From NCBI GenBank assembly GCA_963829585.1, contig CAWHJD010000026.1, forward strand, positions 1-64,000: a DNA stretch of 64,000 nucleotides. Reading direction: 5' to 3'. Position numbers and translations under genes: made by a program. Under the pieces are notes generated by a model. The model saw nothing but the letters and a program-made list of their open reading frames with translations. It was not told where the DNA came from and searched no databases. Positions 35,439 to 45,247 of the stretch are shown one piece after another. Every line of letters starts with the position of its first letter. The first letter of the stretch is position 1. The stretch is from Sva-07 sp963829585. GTDB lineage: Bacteria; Actinomycetota; Acidimicrobiia; Acidimicrobiales; Ilumatobacteraceae.

Positions 35439-35932
35439 CGGGACTGCATACTGTGATGGAGTCCTTCGGAGTCCTTCCGGCTCGCCAGTCCGGCCATGAC
35501 ATCGCTGTGGATTCGTGAGACGCAATCGTCGGGTTGGTTGCAGTATTCCGCCGCGCAGCACCCAAGGACCGCAGGTCGAGTGCCCGACCGGGTAGACGGT
35601 GTGAATGGCGGTGTCGGTGCACACCCGCCCGAACTCGTCCCTCTGCGCCCACCGCATGACCAGGGATTATTCCGCCGAGCGGCCCGTGCAACTTTGACTG
35701 ACGCACCCACCCATGCGCCGTGTGTATGCGCGGGTCGACCGGGGTCGAGGTGAATATGGGCCATCAAAGAGAATCGGGCCCGGCTGGGAAATCGGATCAC
35801 GCAACACGGAGAGATCTGGGTCTCCGCTGAACTTTTCGCCGGCAAGGAACGGGGGCGGCCCGCGTTGTGTGTACGGACTACTGCGGGGTGGATGACGTCG
35901 ACCGGTCGATGCAAGGCCGCGGCGCGCCGGGG
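35439..35932. other. Region without a supported gene
   Basis: About 490 bp after the displaced terminator. Short open frames exist on both strands, but none shows a ribosome site, consistent codon bias or recognisable protein text. It may be old flank or decayed element DNA. Confidence 0.5.
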
Positions 35933-35953
35933 CCTCAGGTCAGTGACCTGAGG
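35933..35953. terminator. Hairpin downstream of the 46-residue gene
   Basis: CCTCAGGTCA and TGACCTGAGG form a palindrome around one base (9-bp stem with a 3-nt loop in practice). It starts 14 bp past the stop of the minus-strand small gene at 35968. No T-run is present. Confidence 0.55.
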
Positions 35954-35967
35954 ATCATCCCCAGGAC

Positions 35968-36108
35968 TCAGTCGTCGAGCTGGCGGTCGGCGAGGTTGGC
36001 CGCCATCGAGTCGGCGATCTCACCGGCGAGGGCGTCGATCTCGGCGTCGTCCATCTCGTCGAGCGACTTGGTGAACTCCACCATGATGAGCGGCTGCTTC
36101 TCGGTCAT
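35968..36108 (-). CDS. Small acidic protein of 46 residues
   Basis: The frame runs from ATG 36108 to TGA 35968 and encodes an acidic, helical peptide (MTEKQPLIMVEFTKSLDEMD, then DAEIDALAGEIADSMAANLA). Codon use is as GC3-rich as in real genes, and the text is a credible amphipathic helix. No convincing ribosome site precedes it. A hairpin follows it directly. The function is unknown; it could be a small regulator or remnant. Confidence 0.5.
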   Translation of the reverse strand: MTEKQPLIMVEFTKSLDEMDDAEIDALAGEIADSMAANLADRQLDD

Positions 36109-36154
36109 GTTCAGGAAGCTACGGGACCGAATCCGGCAAATGTGGGCGGCTCAG

Positions 36155-36550
36155 TCAGCGGCGAGTTTCGAATCGACCGCCAAGGTTTGCACCCGCCGCG
36201 ATGCACACGTCGTCCGGGTTGTCGCCGAAGCTCAGCACCTCGCCGTCCCATTCGAACGTGTACGTCACCGGGTTGCTGTCCGGCGCGACGGTCTCGCAGA
36301 AACTGTCATTCTCGATGGTGATCTCGTCACCGTCGACGGTGTACGTCCCCTCGGACGTGTTGTCGAACTCGTCCATCACGACGTAGGTTCCGTCCGACTT
36401 GTACTCGATGTAGCCGGCCTCGGTCGAGGTGGCAGTCACCGGGACGAATTTGCCGGTCGGAAACTCGGTCTCGTCCTGGTCGTCACTGCAGGCTCCGAGC
36501 ATCCCGAGCGCAGCCACGACGACGATTGCACATGTCAGATGACGCTTCAT
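36155..36550 (-). CDS. Small secreted lipoprotein
   Basis: A 131-residue protein from ATG 36550, preceded by GGAAGGAGAG. Residues 1-22 are a type II signal peptide (MKRHLTCAIVVVAALGMLGAC) with lipobox LGAC. The mature part is acidic and beta-rich, with TYTVDGDEITIENDSFCETV and TFEWDGEVLSFGDNPDDVC, resembling lipocalin-like small periplasmic or surface proteins; two Cys could pair. No family name is assigned. It lies between attR and the third tRNA fragment. Confidence 0.7.
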   Translation of the reverse strand: MKRHLTCAIVVVAALGMLGACSDDQDETEFPTGKFVPVTATSTEAGYIEYKSDGTYVVMDEFDNTSEGTYTVDGDEITIENDSFCETVAPDSNPVTYTFEWDGEVLSFGDNPDDVCIAAGANLGGRFETRR

Positions 36551-36827
36551 CACACTCTCCTTCCGTGGGAAGTTCCTACCCTCAGCATGATCCGCGTCGT
36601 CCACCGTGCAGAGGGACCGAGTGCCCTTTCGTCGCGCCGACCTGAGCCCCCAAGTCCTGCTCCGGAGGGAATCTTTGACTGGTCAGGGTCTCCGCCCAAT
36701 TCCACGCGACGTGAAGAATGGGCTTCCTGCTACGTCACGGAGCCCGGTCTCTGTAGCGGGCACTCTCAAATGCCCGCAGCGTGGTGGCCGATGTGATGGG
36801 GAACAACTCCGCCGCCGAACAGAGGGC

Positions 36828-36862
36828 AGAGGTCAGGAGTGCGATTCTCCTTGGCTCCACGG
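36828..36862 (+). repeat. Diverged third tRNA 3'-end fragment (old attachment site)
   Basis: AGAGGTCAGGAG, then GCGATTCTCCTTGGCTCC and ACGG, match the tRNA-Ala 3' end with two substitutions (T to G in the T loop, A to G in the acceptor). ACCCAGGTCA follows shortly after, similar to the bases following both att copies. No 5' tRNA half lies upstream. It looks like a residual attachment site from an earlier insertion at the same tRNA. Confidence 0.7.
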
Positions 36863-37145
36863 AGACCCAGGTCAGGCTCATCGACTGCGTCAGACGGGGG
36901 TCTGCTGGTGGAGAGCCAGCTTCCACGACGAGTCGATCCGCTCGAGCGCGCGCCCCTGACGCAGCCAGCGCCGTCCACGCGTCATGCTCGATCTTCAACC
37001 GCATCTGCTCGACCGAGGCAGATCGATCCGGCCCAAGATGCTGCCACGACGGCGTCTTCGCCAGGGCCGATCGACCGGGCTCCACGAGGTTGGGCGTTCG
37101 AGTTGGGCCTCGAGTGGTCAGACGAGTCGACCGCCGTCATGGGGT

Positions 37146-38637
37146 GTGAACTCGGCCCGTCTCTTGACCAAGAACGAGTTGCAGTCTTTGTGCAGTGGCG
37201 CGCGGGGGCGATTCGCAGTTGGCGACATCTCGACCCTTTACGAGTACTCGGATGCACTGCGCGACGGTCACCTGCCGCCCGGCATGTATGTGCTGGGCGT
37301 CGGCCCGCTGTACCCACAGTTCCTGAGACCGTTCCTGTGGATCCTCGGCGAGTCCTACCTGACGTTCAAGGTCGCGGCCGTGACGTTCAGCCTGCTCGCG
37401 TTGCTGCTGCTGTACCGCTTCGCGCGCCGGATGGTGGACCGCAACACGGCGCTGGCGGCCACCGCCATCGGCGGGACGATGTCGTGGTGGTTGGTCTACA
37501 GCCGGCTCGGCGATCTGCAGGCACTGGTGCCGGCGCTGACGATCGCGACACTGTCGGCGACCGTGCTCGCCATCCGCACGCGGGACGAGTGGACGACCTC
37601 CGCGTTCGCCGGCGGACTGGCCAGCCTCGGTATCTACCTCTACGGCAACACGTTCGTGCTGCCGATCATCGTGGCGGTCACGTTCCTGGTGGCGTGGCGA
37701 CTCCGGCGCATCGGCTGGCGGGACCTCGCTGCTATGGGCGGTGCCTCGCTGGTCGTTGCCGTCCCCATGCTGCGCGAGTTGGTGGCCGACTCCTGCGCCG
37801 TGCTGCACGGTTACGTGGGTCAGCGGATGGTCGACGGTGCAGATCTGCTGCCGACCCTCGTGCGTGGCTACGGGGAGGCGCTGTGGGCGTACGTGCGTGT
37901 CGGTGACGGAAGCTTCCGTGGCAACGTGCCCTTCGCCGCCCACGTCGACCACCTGACGGCGGCTCTGGCGGTTGTGGGGATCGTCTGGTGGCTGCGCGGC
38001 GCTCGCCGCCTGCAGGGGATCTTCCTCGTCGGCAGCTTCTTGCTGCTCCACTTGCCGAGCGTGCTCGCCGGCACCCACAAGGTGCCCAGCGTCAGTCGCA
38101 CTACTGCAGACCGCGCTGTTGGTCGCCCTGTTCGCGGCCGCCGGCCTGAGCTGGGTCGCGACGTCCGTCCACCGGGCGGTGCGGATCACACCCGCCACCG
38201 TCACCGTCGTTGTCGTCGTCCTGATCGGCGCAGTGAACGTCGACCACTACTTTGGCGACTACGTGCCCGGCTTGCCGTACGGGAACACGTCGATCTCCCG
38301 TGAGATGACCGACTTCGCCGACACGTTCAGTGGCGAGGGGACGGTGCTCGTGGTCGGCGTCGGCTGGCGCGACCAGATGCCGGCGGTGAAGAGCGTTCGC
38401 TACCCGGCCGCGCACCCGGAACGGATTGTGGAAGAGGATCCTCGCGGGCTCGACTGTGATCGCCTGGCCGAGCTGCCGCGACCGGCCGTACTGCTGTGGG
38501 ACTTCGAGGACGAGTTGCCGTCGCCGGGGTTGGCGGCGTGCGCCGAGCGGCTCGGCGTGCCGCAGCTGCACCGTGCGGACGACGGCCGACCCGTGTTCCG
38601 CTCCGCGCAGCTGGCCGCGGCCGCGACCGCTACTTGA
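37146..38637 (+). pseudogene. 5'-truncated membrane glycosyltransferase (GT39/ArnT-like) remnant with frameshift
   Basis: Recognisable membrane text starts abruptly at about 37.2 kb (DISTLYEYSDALRDGHLPPGM, PLYPQFLRPFLW) and continues through at least eight hydrophobic helices to ~38.2 kb, then a soluble C-terminal domain (residues from FADTFSGEGTVLVVGVGWRDQ to 38637). The layout fits PMT/ArnT-type lipid-linked sugar transferases, but the N-terminal helix and first loop with the catalytic acidic residues are missing, and upstream sequence to the tRNA fragment is non-coding. A one-base frame break near 38099 joins the two halves. The truncation next to the old attachment site suggests the 5' end was lost through an insertion or deletion there. 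Confidence 0.55.
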
Positions 38638-38906
38638 TCGTTGCTCAACGGACCCGCCTGACGAACTGGGCGTGGCTCGGTTTGCGGGGTGGATGTCAGG
38701 GGTTCTCCGCCTCGTCTCCGCTGGTCGTTGTCGAGATGACGCTCGACGACCGTGCCACACGGGTGATCGGCTCGGACGCGGTCGAACGCCGCAGGTGTTG
38801 TTGTTTGCGAGGGCCGCACTCGGGTCGACGGCTCGAGGCGGCGATCCGGTCAACCACGTGACCTTGTCCCCTTGTCGGGGTTCTCATCTCGTTGCGGGAT
38901 GGAGGT

Positions 38907-41900
38907 ATGAGGAGTCGGCGTGCCGGGCGATCGTTGCGGATCCTCGGGTTCTTCCTGATCGCCCTGTCGTGGACAGTGCCGTTCACTCGGGCGGCGTATG
39001 GGCAAGCGCCTGCGCCGCCCATCGCTCCACCGGGGGAACAGATGTCCGAGGAGGAGATCGCCTATTGGGAGAGCAGTGTGCCGTGCCCGCCCGGCCCCGA
39101 TGGCCTCCAGCTGACCGGGGCCACCTACACCGGCAACATGCTGCCCTCCGTCAGCATCGCCTGCTCCTACACGGACCCGGCCGATGCGACGACCACCTAC
39201 GAGATCACCGTCGAGTGGAACAAGCCACAGTCCGGCCTGGCGTACTACTGCAACGACTCGGACAACCTCAACCAGGTCGCCGTCGGCACCCACGACGCCA
39301 TCATCCGCCTCGACCCGTTCGATGCGAACGAGGAACGACTCGCCGCCCTCGCCGAGGCGGCCGCACCCCTGCGCGACTGGGTCGCAGGAGTGGCAGACGA
39401 GTGCCCGGCCAAGATTCCCTGCCCGTTGATCGACGGTGTCTCCGCGCCCTATGACGCGAACGCGGCCTACTTCCAGCAGGAAGGCAACGTCCTGATCTTC
39501 GGGAGCAACACCCGCACCTCGACGCTGAGCCTGGCGACATGCAGCTACTCGTCCGTCGAGGACGGCGCGACGTCAGAAGAACCCCGGGCGGACGGCGCGA
39601 CCCTCGAAGTCTTCTGGGCGAACCCGTCGACGACCGACCTCGACCGGCAACGGCCATGTCTGATCGAGGAGACATTCCGTGACGGAATCGGGACCGTGAC
39701 CCTCGGTGGGGACGCAGCGGCCTACGCCGTCTACTCGATCTCGGCCATGGAACCGGTGGACCCCGCCCCGTTCGAGGCTGGTGCCCGAACCCTGTTGAGC
39801 ACGGTCGCGCCTCAGGCGGCATCTTGCGAGGGCGTCGAGGCAACAGAGACCGAGACACCGTTGCCGGGCCATCTGGCATCCGCATTCGATCCGGCCGTAC
39901 TCGCCGCTGGCGATGACGGTGCCCCACCGTCCGCCGATTCCGCCGAAAGCGCACCCGCAGCGACCGAGGGTACGGCATCGACCAGCACCACAGGCGACAC
40001 CTCCGAGTGGTACACGTGGCCGTTGCGGGTGATCGGCATCCTCGCGATGGTCTGCTCGATCCTGGCCCTCATCGCGACGTTCGTGAGGGTGCGCCGAGCG
40101 ACGCTGATCCACCCGCTGTTCGACATCGCACGGGTGGTCGTCACCGTCGTCGTTGCGTTGGTCATGCTCGCCATCTTCTCTGCGACGGCGCCGCTGTGGG
40201 CGGTTGTCGTCGCCATCGTCGTCGGGGCTGCCCTCGGGTTCTGGCAGGGCGATCACCTCGTGGTCCGGCGCACGGCACGCGGGATGTCGGCCCGACGAAC
40301 CGGCTGGGCGGTCGTGGCCTTCGGCGTCGGCATCGTCCTGACGCAGGTGGCCGGGTACCTCGATCGGGCGGGGGTGATCACGCTCGGCATCGCGCTGTCA
40401 TTCCTGTCCGGCGCGATCGCTGCGGGCCTCATCGTCGGTCGAGGACCCCGCATCGCCGACGCCAAACGAGCGGCGGCGACCACCACCGTGCTATTGCTCG
40501 CCTTCGTCGTCGGCACGTTCGCCACGGTCGAGAAGACCGAGGCGCAAGACGATGACCCCGAGGTCGTCCTCCCAGAGGAACGGACGGTCGGCGACGACGC
40601 GCTGATCGATCTCGTCGACTGGAACACCGTCCAACTCCGCAGCGGTCTCTTCGCGGACAGCGGCAAACCGTTCCAGGTGGTCCCGGTGCCACGAGCCCTC
40701 GATGCCGCGCCGGCTCCGGCGACCTTCACCACGGCGTGGACGTTCGACGACGGATCGGGACCGAAGCAGTACTCGGTGACCGAGACCTACACGTTCGGAC
40801 TCCGGGCCGACGGACTCTGCTGCACGGTCGACTACACCGGTGCCGGGACGGTGACCGACGCCTCCGGTGCACTGTCGAGCTACGAGGCTGCGGGCCGTCT
40901 CGATGACATCCAGTCGGTCGCGGTAGAGGGTTCGGCCACGGCGCCCGTGCGCATCGAGGCGGTCGGCACACCGTTCACGGCGTCGCAGTCGTTCGGCGAG
41001 CCGGGAGCCCCCGTTCCCGCCGGTGTCGCGACGGACCCGGCTTCATGTGGCCGGATCGTCGGTGAGTCGCGATCCCCCTTCGATCTCGAAGAGACCGGTG
41101 GTCTCGGCGAACTCACCACCTACAACATCGACGGGCAGCCCTCGACCGCCCCAGAGGGATTCGGCCGATCCACCATGATCACCGACTGCGAGATCGACGG
41201 CTTCACCACTGAGGCCGGGCTCGCGCTCGCGCCGCCACCGCCGCCCATCGGCGACGCGAGCCGGGAGGGTGGGTGCCCCGTCTTCCAGGAGCTGATCGGC
41301 GACCTGGCGCCGGCGAGCGGGCTCACCGGCGTGGACACCTCGACCACGGCCCAGACGTTCCTGTCACCGAACTCCGCGGCATGCTCGACGAACGTGACCT
41401 TCGGACAGGAAGGACCCGGCGGGACCCGCCACGAACTCGTGTACTCGCTGGCCCGACCAACCGATCCCGCCTACGGCACCGAGTCGACGTGGGTCGACGA
41501 GGACTACTGGAACGACCTGCCGCAGCCGTACGAGTTTCCCCCGGAGACCCGGTGCGCGGTCGATGCGAACGGTGTGCCGGTGGCACCGGCCGACTCGGCG
41601 GTGGGGTGCAGCTTGATGACCCGCCACCAGGTCGGTGACACCAAGGTCGCGATCTGGACCGACTGGACCCTCATCGAAGGGCCGAACGTGCTGGTGTTCG
41701 TCACCGCCCCGTGGGGGTCGTACGTCTATCGCTGTCATCACTGCACGCCGACCGATCCGGCAATCGCCGAGTTCCTCGCCGCGTTCAACGGGTTCACCGC
41801 CGGCGCGGCGGCGCAGATCGCCGAGGTGTCGGCCAGCGCGCCTGCGGACGACGCACCGGCGCAGGCACCGGCCGACGGCACCGACTCGGGTGCAACCGAG

Positions 41901-43215
41901 GAGGCCGATGACGACAGTGGAGGGATCGAAGAAGCCCCCTTGGTCGGCCTCGTCGGGCTGGCGGGCGCGCTGGCCCTGTACGGCCTCAGCCGCGCCGAAG
42001 GTGACGAACTCGTCGATGAGGACGAGGAAGGCGACGGGCAGGAAGGCGACGGGCAGGAAGGCGACGGCCGCACGGAGGAGGGGGGAGGAGCCGGGTGCGG
42101 TCGCAGCGCTGCTCGGCCTCGGCGGTGCCGGTGCCATGTTGGGCGTGACGCTCGGCGAGTTGAGCGGCTGGCAGGCGAGCGACGCCGAGGGTGCCGGGCT
42201 CGGCGCCGAGTCGCCCGCCGGCGATGCGCTCGAATTCCTCAACAACGTGCAGTCGTTCAACGACGCGCTCGCCGAGTATCGGGGTGCCGGCTATGACCCG
42301 CATCTCGCGACGGTGCTCGCCGCGGTCGAAGTGCTGGGCGGCAACGCGGCGGGGGACTCGGCTCCGTTCGGTGGGATCGCCGACAGCCGTCTCGAACAAC
42401 TCACCGAGGCGTTCCTGCCGGCGGGAGTGCGCAGCGCGCTCGTTCCCTCCGAGGTGGTCAAGAACGATCTCCGCACCGGTCTGCAGGCCCTCACCGCCGT
42501 CGCCGAGACGCTCGGCGGCTCGTGGGACTCCGACCGATGGGACACGACCCCGCTGGACCAGTTCGTCGACGGGCTCGAGGAACGTCCGGGAGCCGATCCG
42601 TTCGGCGGGTACAGCCAGGCGTTCGGACTCTTCTTCGAGGAGTTGTACACCGACGGCGGCGCGGCGCTGGCGCAAGACCTCACGAACCTCATGGTCGGGG
42701 GGATCGATGGTGCCTCACCGTTGTTCGATGATCCTGGCCGTGTCACCCGTGACGACTTCGCCGAGGCGTTGCTCGAGGGTGCTGGACAGTTCCGCGACGA
42801 GGTTGCCGACGGCAAGCACGGCGTGGTCCTCCAAGGCCTCGACGACGTGTTCGGAATCACCGCCGAGCTGGTGACCGACCCGGTGGAGGCGATCGGTGGA
42901 TTCGTCGACGACATGGCGGCCATCGTGCGGTCCGGTGTCGGCAACGGCTACTGGACCGAGGTGGCTGCGCAGGTCGACTCCACGCTGCGCGAAGTTCCTG
43001 TCGTCCAGGTGATCTACTCCGGCTACCACGAATTGTTCCGCGGTGTCGTGTCGCACGCAGACAGCGCGGACGATCTGGCGACCGGAGCAGCGCACGCGGA
43101 CTTCGCCGTCGAGATGGCCGAGGGCGCGGTCGCGCTCGGAGCCGAAGTGATCGACTTCGTACAGGGCGGCCAGACTGCCGTTCAGGCGTACGACTACGTG
43201 AGGAGCCTGTTCTGA
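38907..43215 (+). CDS. Unrecognised ~1,435-residue secreted/membrane protein (one frameshift)
   Basis: From ATG 38907 a signal peptide covers residues ~1-33 (RILGFFLIALSWTVPF, cut after RAAYGQA). Residues ~35-355 are extracytoplasmic with paired Cys (CPPGPDG, IACSYTD, CPLIDG). Five helices follow (~375-535), then a second extracytoplasmic region rich in Cys (DGLCCTVDYTG, CPVFQEL, CSTNVTF, YRCHHCTPTD), a helix near 1020 (GLVGLAGALALYGLS), and an acidic linker with 15-bp repeats encoding GDGQE. A frame break in a G6 run at 42080-42085 leads to a ~375-residue helical domain (ALEFLNNVQSFNDALAEYRG to DYVRSLF). No known domain is recognised. It overlaps the next gene by one base. Confidence 0.65.
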
Positions 43216-44195
43216 TGCCTGGCCTGCTGCTCACCCCTGCCCAAGTGGCGACGCTGCTCGATGTCGCCGGTCTCGTTCCCGGTGTGGGGTCGCCGCTGCA
43301 CGGCGTCGCGGTCGCTGATCCGCTGCCGGCCGACCACCCCGAGCGACGAGCGCTGTTCGACCGATCGGCGCTCGTCGCCGGTGTCGAGGGTGACCGGCCC
43401 AACGCAGTGGTCGTCTCGGCGTTGCGAGCCTGCGCCGACCCCGACGAGGTGCTCTGGTTCGGCGCCGACACACCGGATGCGTCGGTCACCGTGTGCCGAC
43501 GGGGGCGACTTTTCGTCGACTGCTCGCAACGGTCGGATCATCGGGTATCCCTGGTGTTCCCCCTCGATCGTGCGCAGGTGGTGGTGCTTGCCATAGCGGC
43601 ACTCTCGGGCGACCGACCCGAACCGGCACCGTCCGGCTTCGCGCTTCGGATCCCGCTGAGCGACGCATTCCTGCTCCGGGCGATCGCCGATCTGAACGCT
43701 CGGAGCGGGAACGCCGCGACGCCCGACCGCGCCGACGTCGTCGAAGTGGTCGGGGCTGCGCTCGACGACCCGCGCCAGCTCGTGGCGATCAACTCCTACG
43801 GACGTCGAGCAGACCTGCTCTCCGTGATCGACGACCCCGCCCGTTTCGATGACGCCATCGCCCGCCTAACTGCAGCTCGACACCTGGTTGCGGGTGAGTT
43901 CCGGCTCTCGCCGGGCACGGCCGCAGTCTTCGACGTCCCGGTCGACGCGGCGATCGGGGTGGCGCGACGCGTCATCGACGACGGACCCGACGGCAAACGA
44001 CGGCTCGCGGAGGTTCACCTCCGCGTCGAGCGACGAGGGGGTCGACTCGTGACCAACCGGATCGTGTCCGTCGAGGGTCAGCCGCACATCGAGCTGGTCG
44101 AGCGGACCCGGGCCGAGGTCCGCTCGCTGATCGGCGTGTTCCTCCTCGGTGAAGCCTGGGACCGGATCGCCGCCACTTCCGCGACCGCCGGGTGA
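43215..44195 (+). CDS. Unrecognised 326-residue partner of the large membrane protein
   Basis: The start ATG 43215 shares one base with the upstream stop (TGATG), so it is translationally coupled. The protein is soluble with no signal or membrane segment. It opens LLTPAQVATLLDVAGL, has a mid-block VTVCRRGRLFVDCSQRSDHRVSLVFPLDRAQVVVLAI and ends in a beta-rich half (VHLRVERRGGRLVTNRIVSVEG). The opening loosely recalls EspG-type secretion chaperones of type VII systems, but no ESX gene is near and the resemblance is weak. A strong terminator follows. The function is unknown. Confidence 0.6.
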   Translation: MPGLLLTPAQVATLLDVAGLVPGVGSPLHGVAVADPLPADHPERRALFDRSALVAGVEGDRPNAVVVSALRACADPDEVLWFGADTPDASVTVCRRGRLFVDCSQRSDHRVSLVFPLDRAQVVVLAIAALSGDRPEPAPSGFALRIPLSDAFLLRAIADLNARSGNAATPDRADVVEVVGAALDDPRQLVAINSYGRRADLLSVIDDPARFDDAIARLTAARHLVAGEFRLSPGTAAVFDVPVDAAIGVARRVIDDGPDGKRRLAEVHLRVERRGGRLVTNRIVSVEGQPHIELVERTRAEVRSLIGVFLLGEAWDRIAATSATAG

Positions 44196-44326
44196 GGACC
44201 GCACCCGGCGGTCGACCAATCCGGTCTGGTCGCCGACGTGCTGTTGTCGACGCGGGACCCGTTCGCTCAGACCCGCACGACGAGCGTCGCGGCATATCCG
44301 TCGGTGGGGCGTGTGGTGACGACAAA

Positions 44327-44349
44327 GACCCGGGCCGACGGCCCGGGTC
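44327..44349. terminator. Bidirectional terminator between convergent genes
   Basis: GACCCGGGCC and GGCCCGGGTC form a perfect 10-bp stem with loop GAC. It lies between the stop at 44195 (+) and the ABC permease stop at 44378 (-). Confidence 0.8.
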
Positions 44350-44377
44350 CTCGATCGTCGCCGTCGTTGGCTTCCGC

Positions 44378-45211
44378 TCAATTGGAATCCCGCCGGTAGA
44401 GCAGGAGCGTGCCGATGGCGAGGCTGACCAGGGCGTATCCGCCGAAGATGGCCGCGTACTGCGGACGAGCCAGCAGGTCGGCGATGGCGACTGGGGCCTC
44501 GAAGTTCGGACCGGCGTCGAGGAGGCGGTAGCCGGCGCTGAAGGGCAGGAAGTGGCGGACGCCTTGTGGAATGGCCGGGGCGAACAGGCTCTCGATGACG
44601 AACGACCACAAGAGGAGCCCGGTGATGGCCCCGGCGGTGTGGCGGGCGATCATGCCGACGCCGAGGCCGATCAGGGCGGCCAGGGCGATGTACAGCAGGG
44701 CCCACAGCGCACGGGACGTGAGGACGGACCCGATGCCGAGCGGCGCGCCCCCGATAGCAGCGCCGGCGAACCCGGCGATCATGCCGGCGGCGCCCAGGGC
44801 GAGACCGGCCGCGGTTGCCGTGATCGTCTTGGCTGCAACGATCACCCAGCGAGCGGGCCGGGCGACCAGGGCGACCGCCAACGTGCCGTGCTGGGCCTCG
44901 CCGGTGAACATGAGGATTCCCACGACCGAGGCCAGCATGGCCACCAACGGCAGGGGGTAGATGAACAGCTCGGAGGCGGTGAGGGTGGGATCGGTGGAGG
45001 TTGCCGCCAGGACTCCGGCGATGAGGCCACCGGTGATGGCGGTGAGGGCGAGGATCACCTTGTTCGCTCGGAGGGCGGTCAGTTTGATCCACTCGCTTCG
45101 AAGGGCGGCTGGGACGGCTCGGACATCGTCGGATCGGGTACGGACGGCGGAGCGGTCGCTGGTCGTCCAGGAAATGGTCGGGCTGGGGATGGTGGCGCTG
45201 GTGGTGTTCAT
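44378..45211 (-). CDS. ABC-2 type exporter permease
   Basis: A 277-residue permease. After a 30-residue Ser/Thr-rich head, AALRSEWIKLTALRANKVILALTA is the typical amphipathic start of ABC-2 permeases, followed by six hydrophobic segments ending YAAIFGGYALVSLAIGTLLLYRRD. ATG 45211 follows AAAGGA. It lies 36 bp downstream of its ATPase on the same strand, a one-permease, one-ATPase exporter presumably working as a dimer. The substrate is unknown; such pairs often export peptides, lipids or drugs. Confidence 0.85.
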   Translation of the reverse strand: MNTTSATIPSPTISWTTSDRSAVRTRSDDVRAVPAALRSEWIKLTALRANKVILALTAITGGLIAGVLAATSTDPTLTASELFIYPLPLVAMLASVVGILMFTGEAQHGTLAVALVARPARWVIVAAKTITATAAGLALGAAGMIAGFAGAAIGGAPLGIGSVLTSRALWALLYIALAALIGLGVGMIARHTAGAITGLLLWSFVIESLFAPAIPQGVRHFLPFSAGYRLLDAGPNFEAPVAIADLLARPQYAAIFGGYALVSLAIGTLLLYRRDSN

Positions 45212-45247
45212 GGTCTGGTCCTTTGGGTTCGATGTTGGGGTTGGGGT

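Noticed and set aside
35261..35914. Minus-strand open frame containing VELRRIELLTSSMP
   Set aside because: The same peptide arises antisense to both tRNA-Ala copies (also near 19443-19991) and is a known artefact of translating tRNA genes.
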